From Blastocladiella britannica (Eukaryota > Blastocladiomycota > Blastocladiomycetes > Blastocladiales > Blastocladiaceae): 24,975 nucleotides of DNA. Positions 1 to 10,201 of this stretch are shown piece after piece (the first letter of the stretch is position 1; the number at the start of each line of letters is the position of its first letter). Position numbers and translations under genes: made by a program. Under the pieces are notes generated by a model. That model was not told the origin of the DNA. It searched no databases and saw only the letters and a list, made by a program, of their open reading frames with translations. The DNA lies in assembly GCA_025349905.2 (NCBI GenBank), contig MU624769.1, positions 1 to 24,975 on the forward strand, read 5' to 3'.

Positions 1-100
1 GCCAGTGCAGAGGGTAAGCATCGGCAGTCTGACCATCGAGGACGTGGCAAAGATTCCAGTCGAGGGCCTCGTCGGGCAGCAGTATCACGGTCATTGACAT
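1..100. other. Possible edge of a neighbouring gene, strand unresolved
   Basis: Both strands are open here. On the minus strand a frame opens with ATG at 100 and runs off the left edge (33 codons), which would be the start of a gene divergent from RPB3. On the plus strand a frame is open from base 2 and stops at TGA 95-97, which would be the tail of a gene lying in tandem with RPB3. Third-position GC is similar in both readings and I recognise neither peptide. I see no basis for choosing, so this is recorded only as a probable gene edge. Confidence 0.3.
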
Positions 101-187
101 CTCTTTCGTTGGCGAATTTTTCGCGTCAAAACCAACAGCTCTCGAATTCTTGACCACCGGCCGGACGGGCAATCGAAATAAATTGAT

Positions 188-1442
188 ATGGCAGGCCCGG
201 CGACCCAGCTCCCCATCCCCGTCATCTCCGACTGGGACCCGACCGACCCGACGGGTGTCCTGAGTTTCACGCTGAGCAACTGTTCGTTGTCGCTCGCCAA
301 TTCGGTTCGACGGGCCATGATCGCCGAAGTGGAAACGCTGGCAATTGACCTGGTGGATATTCGGTGCAACACGAGTCCGCTGGTGGACGAGATGATTGCG
401 CACCGGCTCGGCCTGGTCCCACTGGTCTCCAAGTCGGCCAAGCGGTACAAGTACCCGTACGAGTGCTCATGCACGGGCGCGTGCGAGAACTGCTCGGTGA
501 CTATCTCGTTGTCGGTGCGCGCCGCGCGCGAGGGCATCACCGAGGTCCGGACGACGGACTTGGTCATGGTTGGAGATACCGACGTGGTGCCGTTCGTGGA
601 TACCAATGCTGGTCCGACTTTCTTTATTTGGTATGCGTCATTGGTCTTGGACTCACCGGTTTTAATAAATAGGCCTGGAACACGGTATTCTGCTGGCCAA
701 GCTGACCATGGGCCAGGAACTCAACCTGCGCGCGACCGCCCGCAAAGGGATCGGAAAGGTGCACGCCAAGTGGATTCCCGTCACCACTGTCGGGTTCGAG
801 TACGACCCGCACAACAAGCTGCGGCACACCAAGCTGTGGTACGAGGAGAATGCCGCCGCCGAGTGGCCGTTGTCGGCCAACGCCCATCGCGAGGACCCAC
901 CAAAGGAGGGCGAGCGTACGTCTGATACTTTCATTTGTATTAGTTTTCGTCTTCCACTGACTCTTTGCACATACAATCCAGTCTTTGACTACACGGCAGT
1001 CCCGAGCCGGTACTACATGTCGATCGACCCCGTCGGCTCGCTCTCCGCCGACTCGATCATGACCGCGGGGATCGACGTGCTGCTCGCCAAGCTCGGGTCG
1101 CTGATGAAGGCCCTGGACCCGGCCGCCGCCGCCACTGCGGGCGCCGTTCCCGGAGCCGAGATGGCCAATGGCGGTGGGTATACTGGAGGCATGGCGGCCG
1201 CCGGTACGGGTGGGGCGTATGCCGGGTACACGTCCGAGGGCGGCGCGTACACGGGCGGGCGGGCCGCGCAAATGTCGCCGGCGCGCGGCGGCGCGGGCGC
1301 TCGGTTCGCTGGCGAGTGGTCCCCCCAGCGGCCCGGGTCTAGTAGTCCTGGGAGTGCTTCTGGCGGGAGTTGGGGCACGGGCGGGGCCAATGGCGGAGGC
1401 GGGAGCGGCGCGTACTCGCCCGGCTCCGGGGGCAACTGGTAA
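188..1442 (+). CDS. RPB3: RNA polymerase II core subunit RPB3
   Basis: Third-largest core subunit of nuclear RNA polymerase II; with RPB11 it forms the heterodimer equivalent to the bacterial alpha dimer that seeds polymerase assembly. My exons are 188-611, 673-915 and 982-1442, giving 375 residues. Intron 1 (612-672, donor GTCCGA) is fixed by reading phase: it joins DTNAG to LEHGILLAKL. The stronger-looking GT at 631 would break the frame. Intron 2 is 66 bp with no in-frame stop, so retention would not truncate the protein. The alpha-like dimerisation fold starts near residue 22 (GVLSFTLSNCSLSLANSVRR). The zinc site C-x-C-x3-C-x2-C is at about residues 93-102, and the conserved AKW and FEYDPHN motifs follow. 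Residues from about 267 to the end form a Gly/Ala/Ser/Tyr-rich tail that makes the protein longer than human (275) or yeast (318) RPB3. The start ATG at 188 precedes all conserved sequence. Convergent with ATP1, 119 bp between stops. Confidence 0.95.
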
Positions 1443-1561
1443 ATACATTTCATCTGCCCGAACCCAGCCACAAAACCAAGCACAACAGGACGAGGGGAAA
1501 AAATTACGATCTCATTTTCATTTTCACGGCAAGACACAAAAGATAAAAAGAACGGCCCAAA

Positions 1562-3727
1562 TTACGCGTTGAACGACTTGGCGAACGCCGAGCACACCTC
1601 GGCGAGCTTCTCCTCCGTGTCCTTGGACAGGTTACCCTCCTTGCGGATCGTCTCGAGCAGGTCGGCGTGGTTGGCCTTCAGGAACGGCAGGAACGCGGCC
1701 TCGAACTCGGTGATGCGCTTGACGTCGACGCGGTCAAGGTGACCCTTGACACCGGCGAAAATGAGCGCCACCTGCTCCTCGACGGCGAGCGGCGAGTACT
1801 GGGGCTGCTTGAGCAGCTCGGTGAGACGGGCACCACGGCCGAGCAGGAACTGGGTCGACGCATCGAGATCGGAACCGAACTGGGCGAACGCGGCAACCTC
1901 ACGGTACTGGGCCAGGAACAACTTGAGCGAACCGGCAACCTGACGCATGGCCTTGAGCTGGGCAGCCGAACCGACACGCGACACCGACAGACCGACATTA
2001 ATGGCGGGACGGATACCCTTGAAGAACAGCTCCGACTCCAGGAAGATCTGGCCGTCCGTGATGGAAATCACGTTGGTGGGAATGTACGCGGACACATCAC
2101 CACCCTGGGTCTCAATGACGGGGAGAGCAGTCAGCGAACCGGCGCCAAACTCGTCCGACATCTTGGCAGCGCGCTCGAGCAGACGCGAGTGCAGGTAGAA
2201 CACGTCTCCGGGGTACGCCTCACGGCCCGGGGGACGACGGAGCAGCAGCGACATCTGACGGTAGGCCACGGCCTGCTTGGACAGATCGTCGTAGATGATC
2301 AGAGCGTGCTTGCCGTTGTTGCGGAACCACTCGCCCATGGCGCAGCCCGAGTAAGGGGCCAGGAACTGCAGGGGAGCGGCCTCCGAGGCGGTGGCGGCAA
2401 CGACGATCGAGTACTTGAGCGCGTCGTTCTCCTCGAGGGTCTGCACAAACTGGGCAACGGTCGAGCGCTTCTGGCCAATGGCAACGTACACACAGTACAG
2501 CTTCTTGGCTAAAATTTTTTTTTAGTTTTGTTTTGTGAGTTGGTGCAGTCAACAACAATAAGGAAATTGTAACGAACACTCATCGGCGCCATCGTTCCAG
2601 CGCTTCTGGTTGAGAATGGTGTCGAGGGCAACGGCGGTCTTGCCGGTCTGACGATCGCCAATGATCAACTCACGCTGACCACGGCCAATGGGCACCATCG
2701 AGTCAATGCACTTGAGGCCGGTCTGCATGGGCTCGTGGACCGACTTGCGGGGGATAATGCCGGGGGCCTTGACCTGGACACGCGACGAGGCAACGTTGGT
2801 CAGGGGACCCTTGCCGTCAATGGGGTTGCCGAGACCGTCGACCACACGGCCGAGGAGACCGGCGCCAATCGGCACGTCGACAATCTTGCCCGTGCGCTTG
2901 ACGGTGTCGCCCTCCTTGATGAGACGATCGCTACCGAACACCACGACACCGACGTTGTCGGCCTCGAGGTTAAGAGCCATACCCTAAGTCCCAAAACAAA
3001 ACGGTGGTGTGAGATATTGGTACACGTGATAAGAATAGTGATGATGTCACGATAGAAATAGAATAATATACCTTCACGCCCGACGAGAACTCGACCATCT
3101 CCTCGGCCTGGACGTTCTTGAGGCCAAAGACACGGGCGATACCGTCACCAATGGAGATGACGCGGCCAGTCTCCTGGACGTCGACGGAAGCGCCAGAGCC
3201 AAGGATACGCTCCTCGAGAATCGAAGAGATCTCCGAGGCGCCTGAGTTATATGAATGGGTATGTCAGTTTAACTGTCGTTGCGGCAGTGCGGTAGCGTAG
3301 TGGGGTCGCCAGAAAAAAAAAGCGTGCATACCGGGCTTGGCGGCGGCGCTCTTGAGAGCGGCGGCCGAGAAGGCGCGGATAGTGGGACGCACCTATATCA
3401 GCGTTTTGGGTGGCAAGGTCAGTCAGTTGTTTACGTTGTTTAGTTATTGATTGATTGTTGATCGTCCTTTGGCCCGCTATTGGCCGGGCCATGGCAGGTT
3501 GAGGTGCTCGCCGAGAGGGTCTCGAGTGAGGACGACCAGGGGTCGACGGGCGAAATAAAAATAAAATAATAAAATATATAAAAATAAATAAATAAATAAA
3601 TAATAATTGGCGGTGGTCGGGGCGACGAGGGGCGAGCACGGCGACGAGCCGGCAGAAAAAAAACAAAACGGTATTAAAAGGAGACACGTACGAGGGCGAC
3701 ACGGGCCGAGCGGGCGAGGAACGACAT
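1562..3727 (-). CDS. ATP1: Mitochondrial F1F0-ATP synthase subunit alpha
   Basis: Non-catalytic nucleotide-binding alpha subunit of the F1 sector, acting in the mitochondrial matrix face of the inner membrane in ATP synthesis. Exons on the minus strand: 3727-3692, 3392-3332, 3241-3072, 2983-2578 and 2508-1562, giving 539 residues (yeast Atp1 is 545). The N-terminus [12 protein letters not shown] is an Arg-rich, acid-free presequence, and intron 1 falls inside it. The Walker A loop GDRQTGKT is at about residues 198-205. The family signature [14 protein letters not shown] lies in the last exon. Intron 4 (2577-2509) uses donor GTTCGT; that choice gives DESKKLYCV, as in fungal homologues, whereas the GT two bases upstream would shift the frame. 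Intron 1 is 299 bp, far longer than the others, and holds an AT-rich microsatellite. The 5' end is divergent from enkurin. Confidence 0.97.
3552..3607. repeat. AT-rich (AAAT)n-like microsatellite in ATP1 intron 1
   Basis: About 56 bases built almost only from A and T, mainly AAAT and AAAAT units, sit inside the first ATP1 intron. The surrounding DNA is GC-rich, so the tract stands out. It probably explains why this intron is 299 bp while the other introns of the gene are 69-90 bp. Confidence 0.8.
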
Positions 3728-3921
3728 AATGAGAGTGGTTTAGGGTGGTATGCAACGAAAACCAGACAGAAGGGTGGTGGAGAGAGATTGGATTTTTTGC
3801 TTTTGTTTGCCGCCCCGAAAAAATCGAAAATTTTACAAACACGTGCAGTATCAAAATAATTTTTCCCATCGCATGCTCCCATTTTCCCATCCTCTCACTG
3901 CGACAAAAGACCCATCAAATC
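3728..3921. promoter_or_regulatory. Divergent promoter region between ATP1 and enkurin
   Basis: 194 bp separate the two divergent start codons, so both promoters and 5' UTRs must lie here. An ATTGG at 3787-3791 reads CCAAT on the ATP1 strand, about 60 bp upstream of its ATG. In fungi the HAP complex binds CCAAT to activate respiratory genes, which would suit ATP1, but one pentamer is weak evidence. Poly-A/T runs near 3791-3796 and 3817-3836 are also present. I see no clear TATA box. Confidence 0.45.
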
Positions 3922-5110
3922 ATGATTGCACGCCGCCCTGCGCCCACCAAAAAGCCCTCGTCGTCGTCCACGGCGACTCGCAAGCCGGCTCCCGCTTCCA
4001 AGCTGGCGAAATCCGCGCCTACGTCCAGCCACCGCAGCCCAGTGGCAGGAAATGCGCTCAAATCCCCGACGCATCCGGCTGGGAACGCTCCCGGCGGTGC
4101 CGCCACGCAGTCGCGCCACTTGGTGCGCGCGCATCCGCACGAGCGCGAGGTGCACATTTACATTCCGCCGATCCCCGCCGACCCGTTCGACGAGTCGGTG
4201 TATGATCTGATCCCGATCGCGGTGCACCCGCCTCCGGCCGCTGCTCGCCACATTTCACGCTATGCGGGTGAGGTGCGCCGCGAGTACCGCGAGGGAATGA
4301 AGCAAATGGCGTCCATGGGCAAGATCACGGTGGTTGGATGGGGACCCGAGCGGTACCTCAAGAAGGGCGAGGGCGAGAAGGTGAAACCTGAAGGTACTTT
4401 ATTATTTTCCTATGTATTTTTTGCTTGCGTATTCACTCAAGTTGTTAAAAAAAAAAAATTTAGTTCCCAAACACCAACCCGATCGATCCTTGCGCAAGGC
4501 GCCTCTGCCAGGCACTCCGGGCGCCATCCCGCCGCCGTCAGGGACTGACTTTATCAGGTCTAACCGTACCACGATCGGCACTTCTGGTACATTCTATGTT
4601 TTGTTTTAGGATCCAAACTGGAGGATCTGACCCAACATTCTAAAAAAATGTAACAGACCCCTCGCCGCCACCCGCCGCCCCGCGGTCATTCCTGCGCAAG
4701 GCCAACTACGGCCGTCCGCCGGCGTACTTGGGTCCACGCAAGGCCGAGCAGATGGCAACGCGTGCGGCCGCCGAGCAGGCTGGGTCCGACTCTCGCGACA
4801 ATAGCGACTACGAGCACGGGCCCATGGTGGCCTTGCCCGAGAGCGAGCGCATGCATATTCTCGATGGACTGCGCGCCAACTGGGACAAGCTCAACACCGA
4901 GTACCAGAAGTTGTCGCTGACGGTGGATACGGTGCCCAAAATTGCCCGGTTTGTATTTCCTTTTTGATACTTTCGATTGAATTTCATGAAGCTCACTCCA
5001 TATTGGATATGTATTGCAGCAAGGTCAATATGGAGCAGCAGCTCAAGAAGTTGGAGGAGGACATCTTGCGCTTCTCGCACGAAAACATATATATTCGGTT
5101 CGAGGCCTAA
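3922..5110 (+). CDS. ENKUR: Enkurin, axonemal / ciliary adaptor protein
   Basis: Enkurin is a protein of motile cilia and sperm flagella, reported inside doublet microtubules and as a TRPC-channel and calmodulin partner in animals. Exons 3922-4393, 4464-4586, 4657-4948 and 5020-5110 give 325 residues (human 256). The first about 85 residues are Ala/Pro/Ser/Lys-rich. The conserved N-terminal block (ESVYDLIPIAV, HPPP, RHISRY and, further on, RYLKK) follows. A middle segment contains TDFIRSN and YGRPPAYL, both with enkurin counterparts. The C-terminal enkurin domain runs from about PESERMHIL through NWDKLNTEYQKLSL, DTVPK and a basic coiled coil ending ENIYIRFEA. Donor 4587 (GTACAT) was preferred to the GT at 4558 because only it keeps phase and retains the IRSNRTTIGTS stretch. 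Divergent from ATP1; convergent with the Rho-like gene, 97 bp apart. The gene implies that the organism makes flagellated cells. Confidence 0.9.
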
Positions 5111-5207
5111 GCTGCAACCTCCTCTTCCACTATTATGTCATTGCCTGGATAAATTATAAATTTTTTACACTTGATCTTCGTATTCATCGTTGAGTAAAAT
5201 GGTGAGT

Positions 5208-6022
5208 TTACATTTGCTTGCACATTCCGCTATCCTGACCGCGCTTGCTGCTTCCACGAGCCCCGCGCTTACCACGTCCTTGCTTGCAACTTGGATCTTC
5301 ACCAGCCGCAATTTCGGCCACGCGCGAGTAAAACGCATCGAGCTCGTCCTCGGTCCAGGTTTTGGCGGACGTTGGAATAAAGTCGACCAGTTCTGTGTCT
5401 TGAACCAATCCCTTGATCTAGGTGTAACAATGTCAAACTTAACAATCATAAGGAGATCAGGAAAGAAAGGACACCATACCACGGACAGTTCGGTTCCCCA
5501 TCCCTCTTTCTGAGCCACATCCAATTTGGTGCCGACCAGGAGAATCGGGGCCGTCGGCGAGGTTTGGCGGACCAGTGGGATCCACTATTTACTTATATAT
5601 ATATTTTTGCTCATTCCAGAGTTTTATATCAAGAAAAATAGAAAAAGTATACCTGATCCCGGGCGTTTATAAAGGTGGGCCCAAAGCTCAGATCAAAGGC
5701 CACCACGACCAGCGAGATGGAGGAATCCTTCAGGTATCCAGCAACGTAACCGCGGCTCTCTTCTTGACCAGCAGTGTCCACCAGTGTCAGTTGCACAGGG
5801 TGCTTTGTATTGGTTTCGGGGGTGACGGAAAACAACTGGTGCTGCGTTGGTTTGTATTCCTTTTGAAGTACAATAAGTGGTGAGCTCAATTCTTTGAGAG
5901 ATCCTCGTTGAAAAAATGCAGCGAACAGTGGGAAAGTATCGCTTGGCGTATGTGGACAGGAGCGACGATTTGCCAATGTGGCCGTCGCCAACGATGAGCA
6001 TCTTGCACTTGATGGACCGCAT
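5208..6022 (-). CDS. Divergent Rho/Rac-like small GTPase
   Basis: Ras-superfamily GTPase, closest by eye to Rho/Rac, likely a membrane-anchored switch for actin or polarity. Exons on the minus strand: 6022-5927, 5859-5653, 5584-5480 and 5417-5208, giving 205 residues. The P-loop is GDGHIGKSS (residues 12-20), where Rho proteins normally have GDGAVGKT. Splicing 5926-5860 creates FPTEYKPT, matching the Rho switch I pattern FPxEYxPT. G3 is DTAGQEE with the catalytic Gln retained; G4 is GTKLD; G5 is TSAK. The spacing between G4 and G5 looks too short for the Rho insert helix. The tail is polybasic (KQGRGKRGARGSSKR) and ends CKQM, a CaaX box with Met, which would favour farnesylation. All introns are 62-68 bp and phase 0. 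It might instead be a lineage-specific Ras-like family outside Rho proper. Confidence 0.87.
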
Positions 6023-6241
6023 TGCTTTTCCTTTTGTGAGGAGGGAAGATGGGAAATGGTGGGTGGGAAAGAAAGGAGTTTCTTTTTCAACTCAAAAAAT
6101 TTGAAGTCAAAAACGAACCAACCGACAATGGGCGCACTCTACAAGGCATCCCGGACGTACTTGTACGCATGCCCGTTCTTCTTGAGCCGAAATAAACTGA
6201 TATGAACTACATGCAGCCTCTTGTCGTCGCTGTACTCAACC

Positions 6242-7157
6242 ATGTCGGTACTGGCCCCGCCACGTCGGTCGACGGTGGTGCCCGGAAGTGCAGGACCGGC
6301 AGCACAGCACCAGCCGCCACCAACACCGCAGGAACTGCGCTCGCACCTGATATTCTGGGTCACGCTGGTGGTTCTGGGGGCCGGCGAGCGTGTCGGCGAC
6401 CGGCTGTTGCGCTTGATGCCATTCTACGGGTCGGCCAAGTGGCTCGTGCTCACGATGCTCATGGTCACCAAGCACATGGTATGTAGTTTTGTTGCACGTC
6501 GTGGTCGTCGTGTCCCGGGACGGAGATGAAGTTGAGGCGTCGTCGGGGGAGTTGGCTGCATCACACCAGAATTTGTTACCCACTTCTCTTGCGAATGATC
6601 GGTTTAGGGAACCTATGTGCTCTTTACCAACCGTCTGCGGCCGTGGTTCCGCAAGTACCAAAAGGTTATTGAGCTGTGGATCACCATTGTACGCCGTCTC
6701 TTTTACAAGGTCTATTTTTTCTTCATTGGTTCACTCACTTGTAAAATAACAACAGTACCCGCAACGCGCCCTGGCCCAGGCCGTCGCCCTTCTAACAACG
6801 GCCTACGCGCAGTACCGTGCGCTCTCCACGATTCCCGCCGGCGCGATTGTTGCCGGCGACGAGTCCGAGGACCAGTTTCTGATGGATGAGTCTTCGTCCG
6901 GCGCAACGTCGCCCACGCAGACATTGCGCCGCCCAACTTCGGGCCATGGATCGACGTGGATGGCCGCTGCCGCCGCCACGCTACCTGCAGGAGCGGCTCT
7001 TCGCCAACCACCGCAGCAAGCACAATCGCAGGAGCAGCCGAGCTGGGGATCTTCGTCGGCAGCGGCAGCGGCAGCGGCGCGGGCCATGATGGCGGCGGCA
7101 GTGGACGTGGATCGGCGGCGCGGCGCGCGGCGGCCAGAGTCGGCCGAGCTGGATTGA
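6242..7157 (+). CDS. REEP/Yop1/HVA22 (TB2/DP1) family ER membrane-shaping protein
   Basis: Members of this family insert hydrophobic hairpins into the ER membrane and stabilise tubules and curved membrane. Exons 6242-6478, 6608-6688 and 6756-7157 give 239 residues. An in-frame stop at 6203-6205 makes ATG 6242 the first available start. The TB2/DP1 region covers about residues 30-115. It has a hydrophobic segment (LIFWVTLVVLG), the conserved acidic/aromatic stretch ending MPFYGSAKW, a second hydrophobic segment and the LFTNRLRPWFRKY block that resembles the family's xxRPFxxKY motif. The C-terminal about 110 residues are low complexity (Ala, Ser, Gln, then basic) and probably disordered and cytosolic. 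Divergent from the Rho-like gene (219 bp) and convergent with the HTH gene (140 bp). Intron 1 is 129 bp. The exact subfamily cannot be told. Confidence 0.78.
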
Positions 7158-7297
7158 GAGAGTGAATCAATCAATGCATTGTGTACATTTTTCCTTTTTT
7201 TTTTTTTGGCCCAGCTGCAATGAATCAAAAGATATGGTTTGCATTGCAACGGAAAAAAAACCATTTGGGTTGGGGGTAGTGCTCGCGCTGTGTGTTG

Positions 7298-9339
7298 TTA
7301 TGCGCTAGGAGGACGCGAGGTGGGTGCGGCCGAGTGTTGTGTTGATAGACGACTGCTGACGTTGCTCCTTCCTCCGCGACCGCTGGAGGCGCCGCCGCCA
7401 CGAGGTCCTCCTCCTGCACCGCTCAACCGCCGCGACGTCGCCTGTCGTCGGCACTTGGTCCCATCGCCGCCGGCCACCAAATGCTCGAGCTCGTCGCGCA
7501 TTGCCAGCCATCGCGACATTTGTCTGTGAGTCATTGATCCTGATGAGAATCAACGAAGTACAAGGAAACGAATCGCATACCCAACACCAATGCCTCGCCG
7601 ACGCGAAAACTCGGACATGGTCACATCTTCCATGCACGCAACGTACTCGCGCACCAGTGCCAGCTTGCACGCAAATGAAAAGTGTCGGCGGGTGTTTTGA
7701 CCCGACCTAAAAGCAGAAATCGGTGGTCAGTGTTTGTCTTCCCCCATAAATAGAGCGAGGGCCGGCGCAATTCACCCCCTAAGAAGTATTTTCCACCCAA
7801 ATCCGGTCGGCCGGGGAGGTGGGGAGAGGATGAAACAAGAAGCGAGCGAAATCCGATCGGGGAGCGCTGAAAAAGAAAAAAAATTGAGGAACGCACTCTG
7901 ACGCGGACAATAAAGAGCGAGAGTGGGGTGTGAGTGACGACTCGGATGCAGACGGCAACAACGATGAAGCGGCGGCGGCGACAGCGGACCCCAAGCTCAA
8001 GGCGGCTGCAGACGGCGGCGACGCATTCCTGCCTTTGCCAACAGCAGCAGAGTCAACTGCAAGGTACGTCACCTGATGATTGTATGAAATCCCAGTGTCG
8101 TGGGGCAGCGGCGGCGGCATCCACAGCATCCCACCCGAGGACTCGTTTGGCAGCTGCGAGGTAGAGGGCGGTGGCGGCGATGATAAGGGTGCATGGTGGT
8201 GATGGGTGAACCAAGAACCATCAGCATGCTCCAGAGGGTGCGAGTGAGGCACATGAGGAGGCAGTGGTGGTGGTGGCGGGCACCACCCGAGCTGGTAGTA
8301 TGACGGCTGCAGGTACGGCGACGGTCTCGTGTCGTACTCTTCCTGATGATACTGCTGCGGCATGGGCACATGGACGCGGCGAGAATAAGCGGGCGAACGG
8401 GAATAAGGTTGGAGCGGGTATGGCGGTGCAGAAGACGGAGCGGCAGCGATCGATTCAAGTGGGTAACTGTACGCTGGGGATTCGGCGCTGGTACCATTTA
8501 GTGTTATGCGCGGCGGTGGCGGTGGTGAATCCGAGCGCAAGTCCTGATCTGCGCTCAAAGGTTGTTGTTGGTGTTGGTGCTGATACGTTCTATACCTCGA
8601 CCGCGAATCACCATTGGTCTCCCATTGCCGCGGTGGGGACCTGCTCCTCTTGCGCGACGACGATGATACCGACGATGCGGCGTACCGGGAGCGGTCCACA
8701 ATGGCAGAAGGATGCATCAACGAAAAGCTGCTATCGTGCTGCGGTAACGAGCCAGGTCCAGCTTCGCGTGAACGCGGTGGATCCGTCCATCGCGGATGCG
8801 CACCAACCACCGTGGCACTTGCAGTGTAGGCAGGCGCAGGAAACAGCAAGGGTTGATCCGAGTCACGGTGTGGGTGGTGTTGCTGCAATTGCCCGTGGTA
8901 CCACGAGGGCAATGGGTGCCTGGTCCCAAATGGGTGGGAGAGTGCTGCCATTGGAGACGACAGGCTGGAATCGTCCATATCTCCAATGGGTACATTATTG
9001 CTGCAAAATGAAAATATCAAATGGTTAATACTTTACGTCAACTGCAAATGAAAAGAGAAAAGAGAAAAAAAAAACCCTCAATTCGTAGGCCGACGGCAGT
9101 GTCAACAACAAAAATGAATGGAGGGTAAAAAAGCAACACAAGCAAAAGACAAGGGGGCATGAGGTCAAACAAAAAGTAAAATAATACCTTACTGATCCCG
9201 GAGAGAGATCGCCACTGATGCCAGGCGGGTACCCATGCGGACTGCGGATGCTTGGATCAGGTCGCCATTGCGGATCGCGAACGCTCGCAAGTACTCTAGC
9301 CGTGTCGGCTCCTTCGATGAGGGTGGCCGGTGCGGACAT
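7298..9339 (-). CDS. Low-complexity protein with C-terminal helix-turn-helix, probable DNA-binding protein
   Basis: I do not recognise an orthologue. Exons on the minus strand: 9339-9188, 9000-7897, 7706-7581 and 7523-7298, giving 535 residues. Residues about 50-415 are Ser/Pro/His/Gln/Tyr-rich with short homopolymers, a typical disordered region. From about residue 420 the composition changes: RRHFSFACKLALVREYV is followed by MSEFSRRRGIGVGQMSRWL and a charged helix. The order (basic residues, amphipathic helix, then xxFxxxxGIxxxxxSRW) resembles the homeodomain-like HTH of Brinker, CENP-B and pogo-type transposase N-termini. The tail after it is Gly/Ser/Arg-rich. Splice phases 2-2-2 agree across the three introns, which supports the model. 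Introns 1 and 2 are 187 and 190 bp, longer than neighbours, so an extra small exon cannot be excluded. A regulatory role is inference. Confidence 0.6.
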
Positions 9340-10096
9340 TGGATCGTATATTGGTAACTTTGCTTTTGGTATTACTCCAGGTAAAGGAGCGAAAGGACGG
9401 GTTTAATGCAAAAATCGAAACGAAAGTCGAGAGTGGAAATAAGTCAAATACTGACGGCGATAAGGACAGAGGAAACGGAGAAGGAACAAGAGGAACGAAA
9501 AAAAAAAAAAAAGACTTGAAGGACACCCACATCAAATCCGCTTGCATGATGGGAACGGACATTTTTGTCTTGGGTCGTTGTTTGTTCATTGTCTCCTTTT
9601 GGCAAAAACAAGAAAAGGGTGCACGGCTGCGCACTGAACAAGGTTTTGGAGATGAAATTCCAAGCTGACCTGCCATAGAAATCGGTGAACGATTTACTTT
9701 ATATGGAATTCCTGTGTCCAATCCTTCCATCCGAATTACAACTCTCATCTTCTTACCAGTGTCAAACCAGTCCGGCTTTCTCGTCGATATTCCAGCCGGT
9801 CCTTCCATAATTTTTCCTCGGCCCCGCGGTACCAATGGATATCCAGGCTGGGTTTCCACTGCCATTCCGCCAACCCAGCCCTCCAGCTCCAGCGCTCGGG
9901 TCCAATATTTCCAATAGATTTCTTATATTCCAGCTCTTTCCACTCGTCCCGACCCAGCCGACCGCTCCCGATCCGACCCGACTGCCCGTCCGATACGCCC
10001 GTTTGCAGCGCCGGCCCGACACTTGATCTTGGATTCCTGCTTGATCTTGGCCTTGATCCGTGCTCGCTTGTTGCTTATTCTCGACCTATCAAAAAA

Positions 10097-10201
10097 NNNN
10101 NNNNNNNNNNNNNNNNNNNNNNNNNNNNNNNNNNNNNNNNNNNNNNNNNNNNNNNNNNNNNNNNNNNNNNNNNNNNNNNNNNNNNNNNNNNNNNNNNNNN
10201 N
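10097..10201. other. Assembly gap (105 Ns)
   Basis: A run of N characters joins two contigs. It is preceded by an A6 run and lies at the edge of repeat-like sequence, the usual cause of such breaks. The true length and content are unknown. Confidence 0.98.

Noticed and set aside
631..672. Alternative RPB3 donor GTATGC at 631
   Set aside because: It looks better as a motif but leaves two bases of a codon and shifts the next exon out of the RPB3 frame; GTCCGA at 612 restores it exactly.
624..1537. Minus-strand ORFs of 274 and 174 codons opposite RPB3
   Set aside because: Their Pro/Ala/Arg-rich peptides are the complement of the Gly-rich RPB3 tail; the sense frame has clear homology.
1667..2512. 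281-codon plus-strand ORF antisense to ATP1
   Set aside because: It mirrors the strongly conserved ATP1 last exon and arises from GC-rich codon use; the peptide is repetitive in Glu/Leu/Gly/Arg and matches no family I know.
4558..4609. Enkurin intron GTCTAA...TTTTAG followed by an extra exon
   Set aside because: The exon that would start at 4610 hits an in-frame stop after 11 codons; joining 4586 to 4657 keeps phase and retains an enkurin-like motif.
8054..8069. Tiny GT...AG segment (GTGACGTACCTTGCAG) in the HTH gene
   Set aside because: At 16 bp it is too short to be an intron, and the frame is open through it.
9296..9865. 189-codon minus ORF upstream of the HTH gene
   Set aside because: Mostly homopolymer-derived Phe/Ser/Pro sequence over repeat-like DNA, with no domain.
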